Assembly: GCA_005881235.1 (NCBI GenBank) | Contig: VBEQ01000021.1 | Location: forward strand, 1-16,021 | Direction of reading: 5' to 3' | DNA from: Chloroflexota bacterium | GTDB lineage: Bacteria; Chloroflexota; Dormibacteria; CF-121 | Length of the DNA stretch: 16,021 nucleotides | Part shown: one piece after another, positions 1 to 7,091 of the stretch | How the letters are laid out: every line of letters starts with the position of its first letter | Numbering within the stretch: position 1 is the stretch's first letter | Position numbers and translations under genes: made by a program | Notes under the pieces: generated by a model | The model's database searches: none | Told to the model about the DNA's origin: nothing | What the model saw: the letters and a program-made list of their open reading frames with translations, nothing else

Positions 1-745
1 TCGTCACCGCCGGTTTCAGCCCTGGCGACGTGCTGCTACCGGCGGTAGAGGACTGCAGGGCAAGGCCGGCAATGACGGGCAGCGCCGCCAGCGCGATCGC
101 GCGGCGCGCCGCCAGCAACGATTCCGCCTCCGGGCGGAAAGCCGCCGTCCGGTCGAGCACGCGGCGGGCGACGCGCGGGAACCGAAGCACGGTGAGGATC
201 GCCGCGACGCTGGCGGCCAGCCGAATGGCGCGCTGCCGGGCGCGGTGCACGACCTGCGCCGCCGCCGCGTAACTCAGTTGGAGGCCGGTCGCGATATCGG
301 CCAGCGGGCGGTGCTCCACCGCAGACTGCCACAGCGCCAGGCGTTCGCGGAGTGAAAGCTGCCCCAGCACCCCTTGCACGAAATCGCGGTCCACGATTCC
401 CGCCTCGAGGTCGCTGCCGGCATCCGGATCCGCGCCCAGCGTCAGGAGAGCCCGCCCGAGCCGCCGGCGCCGGCGCAGCAGATCGAGGCAGTGGTTGTGG
501 GCGACCGTCAGGAGCCAGGCGCGGGCGCGTTTCTCTTCGGTATCCGGTGCGAGCGAGTTGAGGGCGATGAGAAAGACTTCGTGGGCGGCGTCAGCGGCAT
601 CCTCTGCGCTCTTGAGGATGGCCCCGCAGCGCTTGAGCACGGCAGCGAAATTGGATTCATAGAGGGCCGACAGCCAGCGGCGTTGCTCGGCGGACATCGG
701 GGCCGTGTACGCATATCGGTCACCCACCGGCCTGACGCTTGCCAT
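1..745 (-). CDS. ECF-type RNA polymerase sigma factor with C-terminal membrane segment (3' end cut by window edge)
   Basis: I translated this frame from the reverse strand; 248 codons are visible and it is still open at the left edge. A sigma-2 region spans about residues 29-95 and includes the core-binding/-10 helix RARAWLLTVAHNHCLDLLRR. A sigma-4 region spans about residues 122-175 (QLSLRERLALW, then a helix-turn-helix ending VVHRARQRAIR). This is the two-domain layout of ECF sigma factors, which direct RNA polymerase to stress or surface-response promoters. A normal ECF protein would end near residue 185. This one continues through a basic stretch into a hydrophobic segment (about 215-232, AIALAALPVIAGLAL) followed by a Ser/Thr/Gly-rich tail. 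I infer that the sigma factor may be membrane-tethered. The ATG at 745 is preceded by an in-frame TAG, so it is the most upstream possible start; ATG 697 is an alternative. No separate anti-sigma gene is visible, but the downstream side is off the window. Confidence 0.85.
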   Translation of the reverse strand, partial: MASVRPVGDRYAYTAPMSAEQRRWLSALYESNFAAVLKRCGAILKSAEDAADAAHEVFLIALNSLAPDTEEKRARAWLLTVAHNHCLDLLRRRRRLGRALLTLGADPDAGSDLEAGIVDRDFVQGVLGQLSLRERLALWQSAVEHRPLADIATGLQLSYAAAAQVVHRARQRAIRLAASVAAILTVLRFPRVARRVLDRTAAFRPEAESLLAARRAIALAALPVIAGLALQSSTAGSSTSPGLKPAVT

Positions 746-753
746 TGGTCCCT

Positions 754-782
754 ACATTAAATTCCCCCACCAACCCTGTCAA
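754..782 (-). promoter_or_regulatory. Candidate promoter of the sigma factor gene
   Basis: A perfect TTGACA (-35) lies at 782-777 on the minus strand. It is followed by TTTAAT after 15 nt (761-756) or TAATGT after 17 nt (759-754). Either -10 places the transcription start a few bases before the ATG at 745, giving a leaderless or nearly leaderless transcript. This fits the weak ribosome binding site. It is a visual consensus match only. Confidence 0.45.
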
Positions 783-814
783 ACTTCCCGCCTGTCGAAC
801 GTACAAGTAAACAA

Positions 815-997
815 GTGAGGCGCATCAACCTGGAACGCGAGTTCACCCGTATGCAGCGGGAGAGCCAACGGGCCATCGAGATCCTGGGCGAAGTTATGGC
901 TGAGCTCGATGCGGCCCGCGTCGAGCGGCGGCAACCTTCTCCATTTGCAAGCGCTGTGCAGCGGTCACCCGTGATAACGTATTCGCGCAAACCGTAA
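815..997 (+). CDS. Possible small helical protein, 60 residues, unknown function
   Basis: A short reading frame with a GTG start lies divergent to the sigma factor gene. Residues 5-38 form a charged, amphipathic stretch (LEREFTRMQRESQRAIEILG and on to about residue 38) that would make a helix or coiled coil. In the first 39 or so codons the third positions are mostly G or C, as expected for a real gene here. The last 20 codons lose that bias. It has no clear Shine-Dalgarno; a TACAAG at 802-807 could be a -10 for a leaderless message. Its TAA is followed 18 nt later, in the same frame, by the GTG of the LuxR-HTH gene, so it may be a leader or a co-transcribed partner of that gene. I do not recognise a family. 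It could also be non-coding. Confidence 0.4.
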   Translation: MRRINLEREFTRMQRESQRAIEILGEVMAELDAARVERRQPSPFASAVQRSPVITYSRKP

Positions 998-1015
998 ACA
1001 GCGGGTGATGGGACC

Positions 1016-1921
1016 GTGCGTGACCGGGGGAAGAATGGCGACGATGCCGGCGGTAACGAGCTCACCGGGAGTGGCAGCAGCCCCCGCGTAACGCCACGGC
1101 AAGCGCAGATTCTGGACCTGGCGGCAGCCGGGCTATCCGATAAACAGATCGCGCGGCGACTTCGCGTGGCCCACCGGACGGTTCGCACCCACTTCGAGAA
1201 TCTCTTTATGGATCAGGGAATCCGCAACCGATCGCAGGCGATCGCGATCTGGTCGCGGCGGCCGACCCAGGGACATAAGGCCCGACCCGCGGACGAATGT
1301 CCCTATCCGAAGCCGTTTCCTCCCGGTTTTGTCGAGTGTCCGGCGTACGAGGCGACCCAGATGGTCACCCTGGATATCTCGCATCGGCCGCTGGGCGCGG
1401 TCTGGACCTGCCGTCATCTCGAGAGCCGGTTGATGCCGAACACCGACTACCGCTGGTATGGCGCCTGTGCGATCGGGGACGCGGAGGCTCGTCGGCGCTG
1501 GAGCGCCGCCATCGGTGCGGATCGTCTCTACGAGATCAGCCAGCTTCGGCAGGAGGTTTCCGCCGTCAGCGGACCGTACATCCAACGGCTGATCGAGCTC
1601 AAGAGGGCCGAGCAGTCGGAGGCTCGCCCGGGCGTAGGGCAGATGCAGGGCGTGGTCGATGAGTTCATGACCGAGATGATGCGTCTGCTGCAGTCGCGCA
1701 AAGCCGTGCTCGACGAACTTCACCTGCCGCTGCGCGCCGTCCTTCAGCTGGTTCGCGTTGCCATCGATCGCTTCGTCGAGCAGGGGCTGAGCGAGCCCGA
1801 GTGGGAAGTACCGGACGAGGTGCTGACCCAGTTCCCCGATGACATCCGGTCCTACTTCCGCCCGCGCCAGGCCGGCGACGGCCGCGACAAGCTGGATCAC
1901 ACCGACGGCGAAACCGCCTGA
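1016..1921 (+). CDS. LuxR-type HTH protein with a four-cysteine C-terminal region
   Basis: A 301-residue protein. Residues 26-79 are a LuxR/GerE helix-turn-helix (TPRQAQILDLAAAGLSDKQI, then RTVRTHFENLF), which binds DNA. It sits at the N-terminus, and no receiver or ligand-binding domain precedes it, unlike typical response regulators. Residues 95-155 contain Cys95, Cys108, Cys132, His134 and Cys151 with the segments PFPPGFVECPAY and RPLGAVWTCRHL. Their spacing suggests a metal-binding or redox unit; this is inference. Residues 165-270 are predicted helical and may form an oligomerisation or sensing part. The GTG at 1016 is used because the frame is blocked by the TAA at 995-997; the ribosome site (GATGGGA) is weak. 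A long minus-strand open frame overlapping it (1133-1987) is a codon-bias shadow. The HTH is certain and the rest is undefined. Confidence 0.85.
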   Translation: MRDRGKNGDDAGGNELTGSGSSPRVTPRQAQILDLAAAGLSDKQIARRLRVAHRTVRTHFENLFMDQGIRNRSQAIAIWSRRPTQGHKARPADECPYPKPFPPGFVECPAYEATQMVTLDISHRPLGAVWTCRHLESRLMPNTDYRWYGACAIGDAEARRRWSAAIGADRLYEISQLRQEVSAVSGPYIQRLIELKRAEQSEARPGVGQMQGVVDEFMTEMMRLLQSRKAVLDELHLPLRAVLQLVRVAIDRFVEQGLSEPEWEVPDEVLTQFPDDIRSYFRPRQAGDGRDKLDHTDGETA

Positions 1922-1973
1922 CCGGCAGTCCATAGGCGAGATTGTCACCCCCTGGGACAGTAGCCTTTGGCCC

Positions 1974-1991
1974 ATCGGTAATTTCACCGAT
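1974..1991. promoter_or_regulatory. Perfect inverted repeat, candidate operator upstream of the -35
   Basis: ATCGGT and ACCGAT are separated by six bases (AATTTC), and the repeat ends exactly where the TTGACA begins. The position just upstream of a -35 suits an activator site, although a repressor site is possible. It has no T-run, so it is not a terminator for the upstream gene. Confidence 0.45.
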
Positions 1992-2019
1992 TTGACACAG
2001 GACGGCAGTAATGTAACAG
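1992..2019 (+). promoter_or_regulatory. Candidate promoter of the gingipain-like gene
   Basis: A perfect TTGACA lies at 1992-1997. After a 16-nt spacer comes TAACAG at 2014-2019, preceded by TG. The start point would be near 2026, giving a leader of about 50 nt before the GTG at 2076. The leader carries a good Shine-Dalgarno, GAGGAGA. Confidence 0.5.
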
Positions 2020-2033
2020 TGAATCAAGTTCAC
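2019..2033. promoter_or_regulatory. Perfect inverted repeat overlapping the predicted transcription start
   Basis: GTGAA, five bases, TTCAC. It begins on the last base of the candidate -10 and covers the predicted start point, the classic place for a repressor site. The GTGA/TCAC arms resemble Crp half-sites, but the spacing is seven rather than six bases, so I do not call it a Crp site. Confidence 0.4.
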
Positions 2034-2075
2034 CTAAGGTAACCAGGACTGCCTGTCCAGGGCTAGAGGAGACTC

Positions 2076-5000
2076 GTGCGGCGGGGAAGCGGTACGGGGG
2101 ATGGGGGCCGTCAGCTGCGGCGCGCACGCCGGCTCGGCCTGCGCGCGGTGCTGATCGCGCCATTTCTCCTCGCCTACATGGGGAGCATCTCGGCGCGCGC
2201 CGACCTGGGCGTCACGTCCGTTGCCAGCGGGCTGGCGTCGGTGAGCGGCGCCGCCCAGTGCGACGGTGTCCTCCTGCCCGCCGCCACGGTCCACCTCTTC
2301 AATGGCGAGGATCTGGTGGCCACCACCACGGCCGATGCGACCGGCCAATTCGCTTTTCCAGGGGCCGCCGTCGGGGTCTACACGGTTCGCGTCAGTTCGG
2401 GCAGCACGGTCTGCGGGTACCAGGTCACCCTCCAGCCCGCCACGACGAACGGCTGGCCCACCGGTCCCAATGATCCGACGCTGAGCCCGCTGGCGGTCAA
2501 GACCGGCGCGGGATGCCCGCGCGACATCAAGAACAATCACTCGTGGACCACCGCCGCCCTGCTGGATGGCCTCAGCGCGACCCCGGCGCCGGCCACGGTG
2601 GATGAGTGCCTCTATCGACAGGACCAGTCGGCCTGGTTCAAAGTCCCGATTCAGCCGGGGAGCAAGGTGCAGGTGTCGCTCACCAACCTGCCGGCCAACT
2701 ACGACCTGACGCTCTACAAGGACATCGCCGCTGCCCTGCAGTCGCCAGTCTCGACGCCAAGCGGACTGGCGCGGGTGAGCGCCGAGTTTGCCCCCGACGC
2801 CGCCTCCTCGGATGCCTACGCGCCGGATGCCTATTCGCCCGATGCCTATTCACCGGATGCCTACTCGCCCGACGCGTATTCCCCGGACGCCTACTCGCCC
2901 GACGCCTACTCCCCCGATGCGTATTCGCCGGACGCGTATTCGCCGGACGCGTATTCGCCGGACGCGTATTCCCCGGACGCCTATTCGGGGAACGCGTATA
3001 GTCCCGACTCTTACTCGCCCGACAATCAGGTACAGAACGCGCAGACTACAAGCGCCGTGGCCGGCTCGACCCCGATCCCGGCGGCGTATGCCTCGGCCCA
3101 AACCCGAAGCCTGATCGGCGTTTCGGCCCAGGACGGCACCGCCAGCGAATCGATCACCCGCTATACCTGGGACAACACCACCAACGTCTACGTCCGGGTG
3201 CGCGGTCGCAATGGTGCCTTCAGCCTCGCCCAGCCCTTCCACCTGGCGGTGACCGTGCTCTCCGGTGGATGCGGGGCGGTCAGCTCGGTTGCCGCCCTGA
3301 CCGCGGGCACCACCCCGAGCCTGGTCTCGGCGACATCGGGCGGCTACAGCAGCATCATCCTCTGGGATTCGAGCCGGGCGAGCCGGATGGAGGGCTGGAC
3401 GGCCGACGACCTGAGCGCCGTGTCGGCGCACCTCAACGCGCTGGCCGCGCAGACAGCCGGCGTGGTCGTCGACGTCGGCCAGGATGACCTGGTCAAGGCC
3501 GCCAACCTGCAGGCCGATGCCACCACCACGTGCGCCTTCACCAAAAACCTGGTCGGGTTGGAAATCAAGCGCATCATCACCGGCTATCGGGCGCTCAACC
3601 CCCTCAAGTACGTGGTGATCGTCGGCAATGACGGCCTGATCCCCTTCTTCCGCCATCCCGACCAGGCCGGCCTGGCCAACGAGCGCAACTTCGTGCCACC
3701 GGTGCTCAGCAATACCGCGTCGCAGGCGGCCATCAACCTCGGCTACGTCCTCAGCCAGGACCGCTATGGATCGTCAACCGACCTCTCCATGAGCGACCAC
3801 ACGCTGCCGCTGCCCGACCTCGCCGTCGGACGGCTGATCGAGCGGCCGGCCGACATCAACGGCCTGATCGACGCCTATCTGGCGAGCCCGCCGGACGGTG
3901 TCGTCCCCGGCAGCGGGCTGGCCACCGGCTATGACTTCTTTGCCGACGCGGCGACGGCGATCGCCGGCCAGCTCAGCGCCGGGACCAACCATCCAACCGA
4001 TACGCTGATCCAGACGAGCGGGCCACCGACGGTGGCCGGTGGGGCCTGGACCGCCGACCAGCTGCGCAGCAAGCTCCTCGGCGCGCGCCACGACATGGTT
4101 TTTCTGGGAGCCCACTTCAGCGCCTTCAGCGCCGAGGCCGCCGACTTCTCGACCCACCTGCTCGCCAGCGAAGTCGCCGGGTCCACCCTGGACTGGTCGA
4201 ACGTGATCGTCTTCAGCGAGGGTTGCCACTCCGGCTACAACACCGTCGACCACGACGCGCCACCGATCCCGATGATCGAACCCGACTTTCCGCAGGCCTT
4301 CGCCCAGAAGCACGCCACGCTGATCGCTGGATCCGGCTACCAGTACGGCGACACCGATTTCGTCGAATACGGGGAGCGCCTCTACCTGGAGTTCAGCAAG
4401 CAGCTGCGCATGGGGAGCGGCCCCGTCTCGGTTGGGCAGGCACTCGTCAACGCCAAGCAGGCATATCTGCGCGACACCCCGCAATGGCGCGGCATCCACG
4501 AGAAGACGCTGCTGGAGTCGACGCTCTACGGTCTGCCCCAGCTGATGGTGAACATGCCGGGGAGCCGGCTCGCCCCGGCGGCGGACAGCTCGGTGGTGAG
4601 CGCGACCACGCCGGCTGTCGGCAAACCCGGATCGGTGCTGGGGCTGACGAGCGCCGACCTCAGCGTGCAATCAACCCTGACGGCGCACACCGTCACCCTC
4701 AACAGCACTGCCGGTCCGGCCGCGCCGCTGACCGCGACCTACTTCTCCGGCTCGAACGGCCAGATGGTCAACCCGTCAGAACCGGTGCTGCCGCTGGAGA
4801 CGCGCAACGTGACCGCGCCCGGCCCGTTGAGCGGAACCGCGGCCACCTTGCGCGGCGTCGGCTTCCGGGGCGGGTCGTACACCGACAATCCCACCGGCGG
4901 ACCGGTGTTGCCACTGACCGACGCGCCCGCCACCGAGCTGCGCGGGCTGCACTCCTTCTTCTCATCCAGCGTGATGTACCCGGTGCTGCCCTGGCGCGTG

Positions 5001-7091
5001 AATTACTTCGATTTGCTCATGGGCGGGCAGGCGACCCGGCTCAACGTGACACCGGCGCAGTACGTCTCCAGTGGACCGGCCTCAAGAACGGGGACGCTGC
5101 GAACCTACTCCGCGATGAACTTCCGCCTCTACTACAGCGATCCGGCGCTCAGCACGAAAACCTACGGGAAGAATTCCGGCTACCTGGGGAACGTCCCGGC
5201 GATGGCGGCGGCTCCGGCAATCTCGCGGATCTCCGCGGTGCCGAGCGCGGACGGGCAGAGCATCGCCTTTCGGGTCAACGTCGAAGGCGACCCATCGGCC
5301 GGCATCCAGCAAGTCTGGATCACCTACACCGCGACCGGGCCGGCCTGCAGCGGCGGCCTCAATCCCTGCGCCGGCCAATGGCAGCCGCTCGACCTGGTTC
5401 AGGACGGCGACGACTCAACGATGTGGACCGCCACCTTGCCGCTGGGCGGCACCGCCGCCGGCGACGTCCGCTACCTGGTGCAGGCCGTCAACGGGGCCGG
5501 GGTGGTCGGGACGGCGACCAACCTGGGCGCGTACTACGTGCCCCAACCGCGGGTGGCATCGACCAGCGCGCCGAAGACCTCGACCAGTCTCAGCTTCATC
5601 TCGGCACCAGCCGGCGGGGCGTATCGCGACCGTGCCAGCTTCACCGCGGTGCTGACGGCGGGTGGCGCGCCGGTGAGCGGCCGGCCGGTCGCCTTCGAGT
5701 TTGGCCCGCAGCGGCTGCAGGCGGTGACCGATGGCAACGGCACCGCCAGTGTGACATTCCCGCTGCTGCAGTCGCCCGGCTCGTACGTGGTGCGCGCCGC
5801 CTTCGAGGAAGCGCAGGACCTGCTGGGTTCCGCGACCGAGTCGACCTTCACCATCGCGCGGCAGAACACCACGCTGACGCTCAGCGGCGGCAGCGCGCAC
5901 TACAGCGATTCGACGGCGGTGGTCGCCACCCTCGCCGACCAGTCGTCGCCGACGCCGCGGCGGTTGCGGGAGCAGACGGTGATGTTCATCGTCACCCAGG
6001 GCGCCTCCTCATGGGTGTTGCCGGTGGTCACGGATGAGCTCGGTCGGGCACCGCTCGGCCAGCTGCCACTGTCGCCGGGCGGCTACACGGTGACCGCCTA
6101 CTTCAGCGGCACGATTCCGATCCCGACCTCGAGCGGGGTGGTGCCGCTGACGCTGAACAATGACCGCTACAGCGCATCGAGCGCGACACTGAACGGCGGC
6201 CTGACCATCGCGCCTGAGCCGGCGACGTTGACCTACACCGGTGACACCATCGCGTCGACCAGCGGTCCCATCCACCTGGCCGCCAGCGTGACCCAGGAGA
6301 GTGACGATGCGCCCGGCGACATCACCACCGCGCAGACGTCGTTTGCGATCAAGGACAGCAACGGGGTCGTGGTCGGGCAGAGCACGACGGCGGTCGCGGC
6401 GGACGGCACCAGCTCCATATCGATCGCGGCCCCGCCGGCGGGCGTGTACCGGATCGAATCGAGCGTCAGCGGCAACTTCAGCTCGGGCGTGGCGTCGGTT
6501 CCATTGGTGGTCTTCGATCCGGCCGCGTCCACCACCGGGAGCGGGTCGGTGCCAACCACGCTGCCGCCCCCCAACGACACCGCCACACTCGATTTCAACC
6601 TCAAGTACGAGCCGAGCGCGACGCGGCCCTCCGGAACACTTCACGTCACCCGCGGCCTGGCCACCGCGAGCCCAGCGGCGCCCGTCACGAGCCCGTCGGC
6701 GCCCACCACCACGCTGACGCCCAGCACCACGCTGACGCCCGCGACCACCGCTACTCCCGCACCGACGGCCGCACCGGCGCCGGTCGCGCCCACATCGTGC
6801 CAGGGTGCGGCGGTCGATCCCAACGGCCCCGTCGATTTCCAGGCGACCGGCTTCGACTGGCTGGCCATCACCGGCGCGACCGCGCAATTCCAGGGCGTGG
6901 GGACCATCAACGGCTGCGGTCGTTACCTGGTTGCGGGCACCGCGACCCAGGGCGCCGCCCCCGCAACGAGCACCTTCGAGGTCCACATCTGGGACGCCTC
7001 CCACAGCTTCGATGCGCCGCTGCTGCTGGTGACCGGCACGCTGAGCACCGGTCAGATCACGATCGTCCGGCCCGCGCCTTCCGCGCCTTAG
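2076..7091 (+). CDS. Secreted gingipain-like (C25/caspase-fold) putative cysteine peptidase with DAYSP repeats and Ig-like domains
   Basis: A 1671-residue protein. The start is GTG 2076, with GAGGAGA eight bases upstream. Order of parts: signal peptide (about 1-42, cleavage after ARA); a carboxypeptidase-regulatory-like beta domain (about 52-122); a PPC-like beta domain (about 147-217); DAYSP repeats (246-315); a C25/gingipain-like catalytic domain (about 425-830); beta-rich regions and Ig-like domains (about 1045-1155, 1162-1260, 1265-1370, 1380-1500); a Pro/Thr/Ala linker (about 1529-1575); and a C-terminal post-COAP-like domain (about 1575-1671, with FQGVGTINGCGRYLVAGTA and FEVHIWDAS). In the catalytic domain His680 (FLGAHFSAF) and Cys717 (FSEGCHSGY) lie 37 residues apart, close to the His-Cys spacing of gingipains, and the strand KYVVIVGNDGLIPFFRHPD precedes them. 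I infer an exported cysteine peptidase or an adhesin built on a peptidase scaffold; activity is not proven. It has no LPxTG or membrane anchor. Its stop overlaps that of the convergent cyclase gene. Confidence 0.85.
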   Translation: MRRGSGTGDGGRQLRRARRLGLRAVLIAPFLLAYMGSISARADLGVTSVASGLASVSGAAQCDGVLLPAATVHLFNGEDLVATTTADATGQFAFPGAAVGVYTVRVSSGSTVCGYQVTLQPATTNGWPTGPNDPTLSPLAVKTGAGCPRDIKNNHSWTTAALLDGLSATPAPATVDECLYRQDQSAWFKVPIQPGSKVQVSLTNLPANYDLTLYKDIAAALQSPVSTPSGLARVSAEFAPDAASSDAYAPDAYSPDAYSPDAYSPDAYSPDAYSPDAYSPDAYSPDAYSPDAYSPDAYSPDAYSGNAYSPDSYSPDNQVQNAQTTSAVAGSTPIPAAYASAQTRSLIGVSAQDGTASESITRYTWDNTTNVYVRVRGRNGAFSLAQPFHLAVTVLSGGCGAVSSVAALTAGTTPSLVSATSGGYSSIILWDSSRASRMEGWTADDLSAVSAHLNALAAQTAGVVVDVGQDDLVKAANLQADATTTCAFTKNLVGLEIKRIITGYRALNPLKYVVIVGNDGLIPFFRHPDQAGLANERNFVPPVLSNTASQAAINLGYVLSQDRYGSSTDLSMSDHTLPLPDLAVGRLIERPADINGLIDAYLASPPDGVVPGSGLATGYDFFADAATAIAGQLSAGTNHPTDTLIQTSGPPTVAGGAWTADQLRSKLLGARHDMVFLGAHFSAFSAEAADFSTHLLASEVAGSTLDWSNVIVFSEGCHSGYNTVDHDAPPIPMIEPDFPQAFAQKHATLIAGSGYQYGDTDFVEYGERLYLEFSKQLRMGSGPVSVGQALVNAKQAYLRDTPQWRGIHEKTLLESTLYGLPQLMVNMPGSRLAPAADSSVVSATTPAVGKPGSVLGLTSADLSVQSTLTAHTVTLNSTAGPAAPLTATYFSGSNGQMVNPSEPVLPLETRNVTAPGPLSGTAATLRGVGFRGGSYTDNPTGGPVLPLTDAPATELRGLHSFFSSSVMYPVLPWRVNYFDLLMGGQATRLNVTPAQYVSSGPASRTGTLRTYSAMNFRLYYSDPALSTKTYGKNSGYLGNVPAMAAAPAISRISAVPSADGQSIAFRVNVEGDPSAGIQQVWITYTATGPACSGGLNPCAGQWQPLDLVQDGDDSTMWTATLPLGGTAAGDVRYLVQAVNGAGVVGTATNLGAYYVPQPRVASTSAPKTSTSLSFISAPAGGAYRDRASFTAVLTAGGAPVSGRPVAFEFGPQRLQAVTDGNGTASVTFPLLQSPGSYVVRAAFEEAQDLLGSATESTFTIARQNTTLTLSGGSAHYSDSTAVVATLADQSSPTPRRLREQTVMFIVTQGASSWVLPVVTDELGRAPLGQLPLSPGGYTVTAYFSGTIPIPTSSGVVPLTLNNDRYSASSATLNGGLTIAPEPATLTYTGDTIASTSGPIHLAASVTQESDDAPGDITTAQTSFAIKDSNGVVVGQSTTAVAADGTSSISIAAPPAGVYRIESSVSGNFSSGVASVPLVVFDPAASTTGSGSVPTTLPPPNDTATLDFNLKYEPSATRPSGTLHVTRGLATASPAAPVTSPSAPTTTLTPSTTLTPATTATPAPTAAPAPVAPTSCQGAAVDPNGPVDFQATGFDWLAITGATAQFQGVGTINGCGRYLVAGTATQGAAPATSTFEVHIWDASHSFDAPLLLVTGTLSTGQITIVRPAPSAP
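2811..3020 (+). repeat. Tandem 15-bp repeat encoding DAYSP, 14 units
   Basis: Fourteen in-frame 15-bp units follow the pattern GAY GCN TAY TCN CCN, giving Asp-Ala-Tyr-Ser-Pro at residues 246-315. Units 9 and 10 (2931-2960) are identical, units 5 and 11 are identical, and units 8 and 11 differ from 9 by one base each, which points to recent copy-number change in the middle. The outer units are degenerate (first: Ala for Ser; last three: SGN, SPD, S in place of A). The repeat is likely an extended spacer or adhesive stalk between the N-terminal beta domains and the peptidase-like domain. Confidence 0.95.

Noticed and set aside
1943..1959. TGTC-N9-GACA inverted repeat downstream of the LuxR-HTH gene
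   Set aside because: Only four bases per arm with a long spacer, expected by chance.
1133..1987. 284-codon open frame on the minus strand opposite the LuxR-HTH gene
   Set aside because: The plus strand has a clear HTH and cysteine motifs; the antisense frame has no family features and is a product of GC codon bias.
2850..3656. Minus-strand frame with IRVRR repeats opposite the DAYSP tract
   Set aside because: The repeat is just the antisense reading of the 15-bp units, inside a signal-peptide protein with catalytic motifs on the plus strand.
4223..6037. 604-codon frame inside the gingipain-like gene in another phase
   Set aside because: It is Arg/Gly/Ala-rich without domains and overlaps a convincing coding frame throughout.
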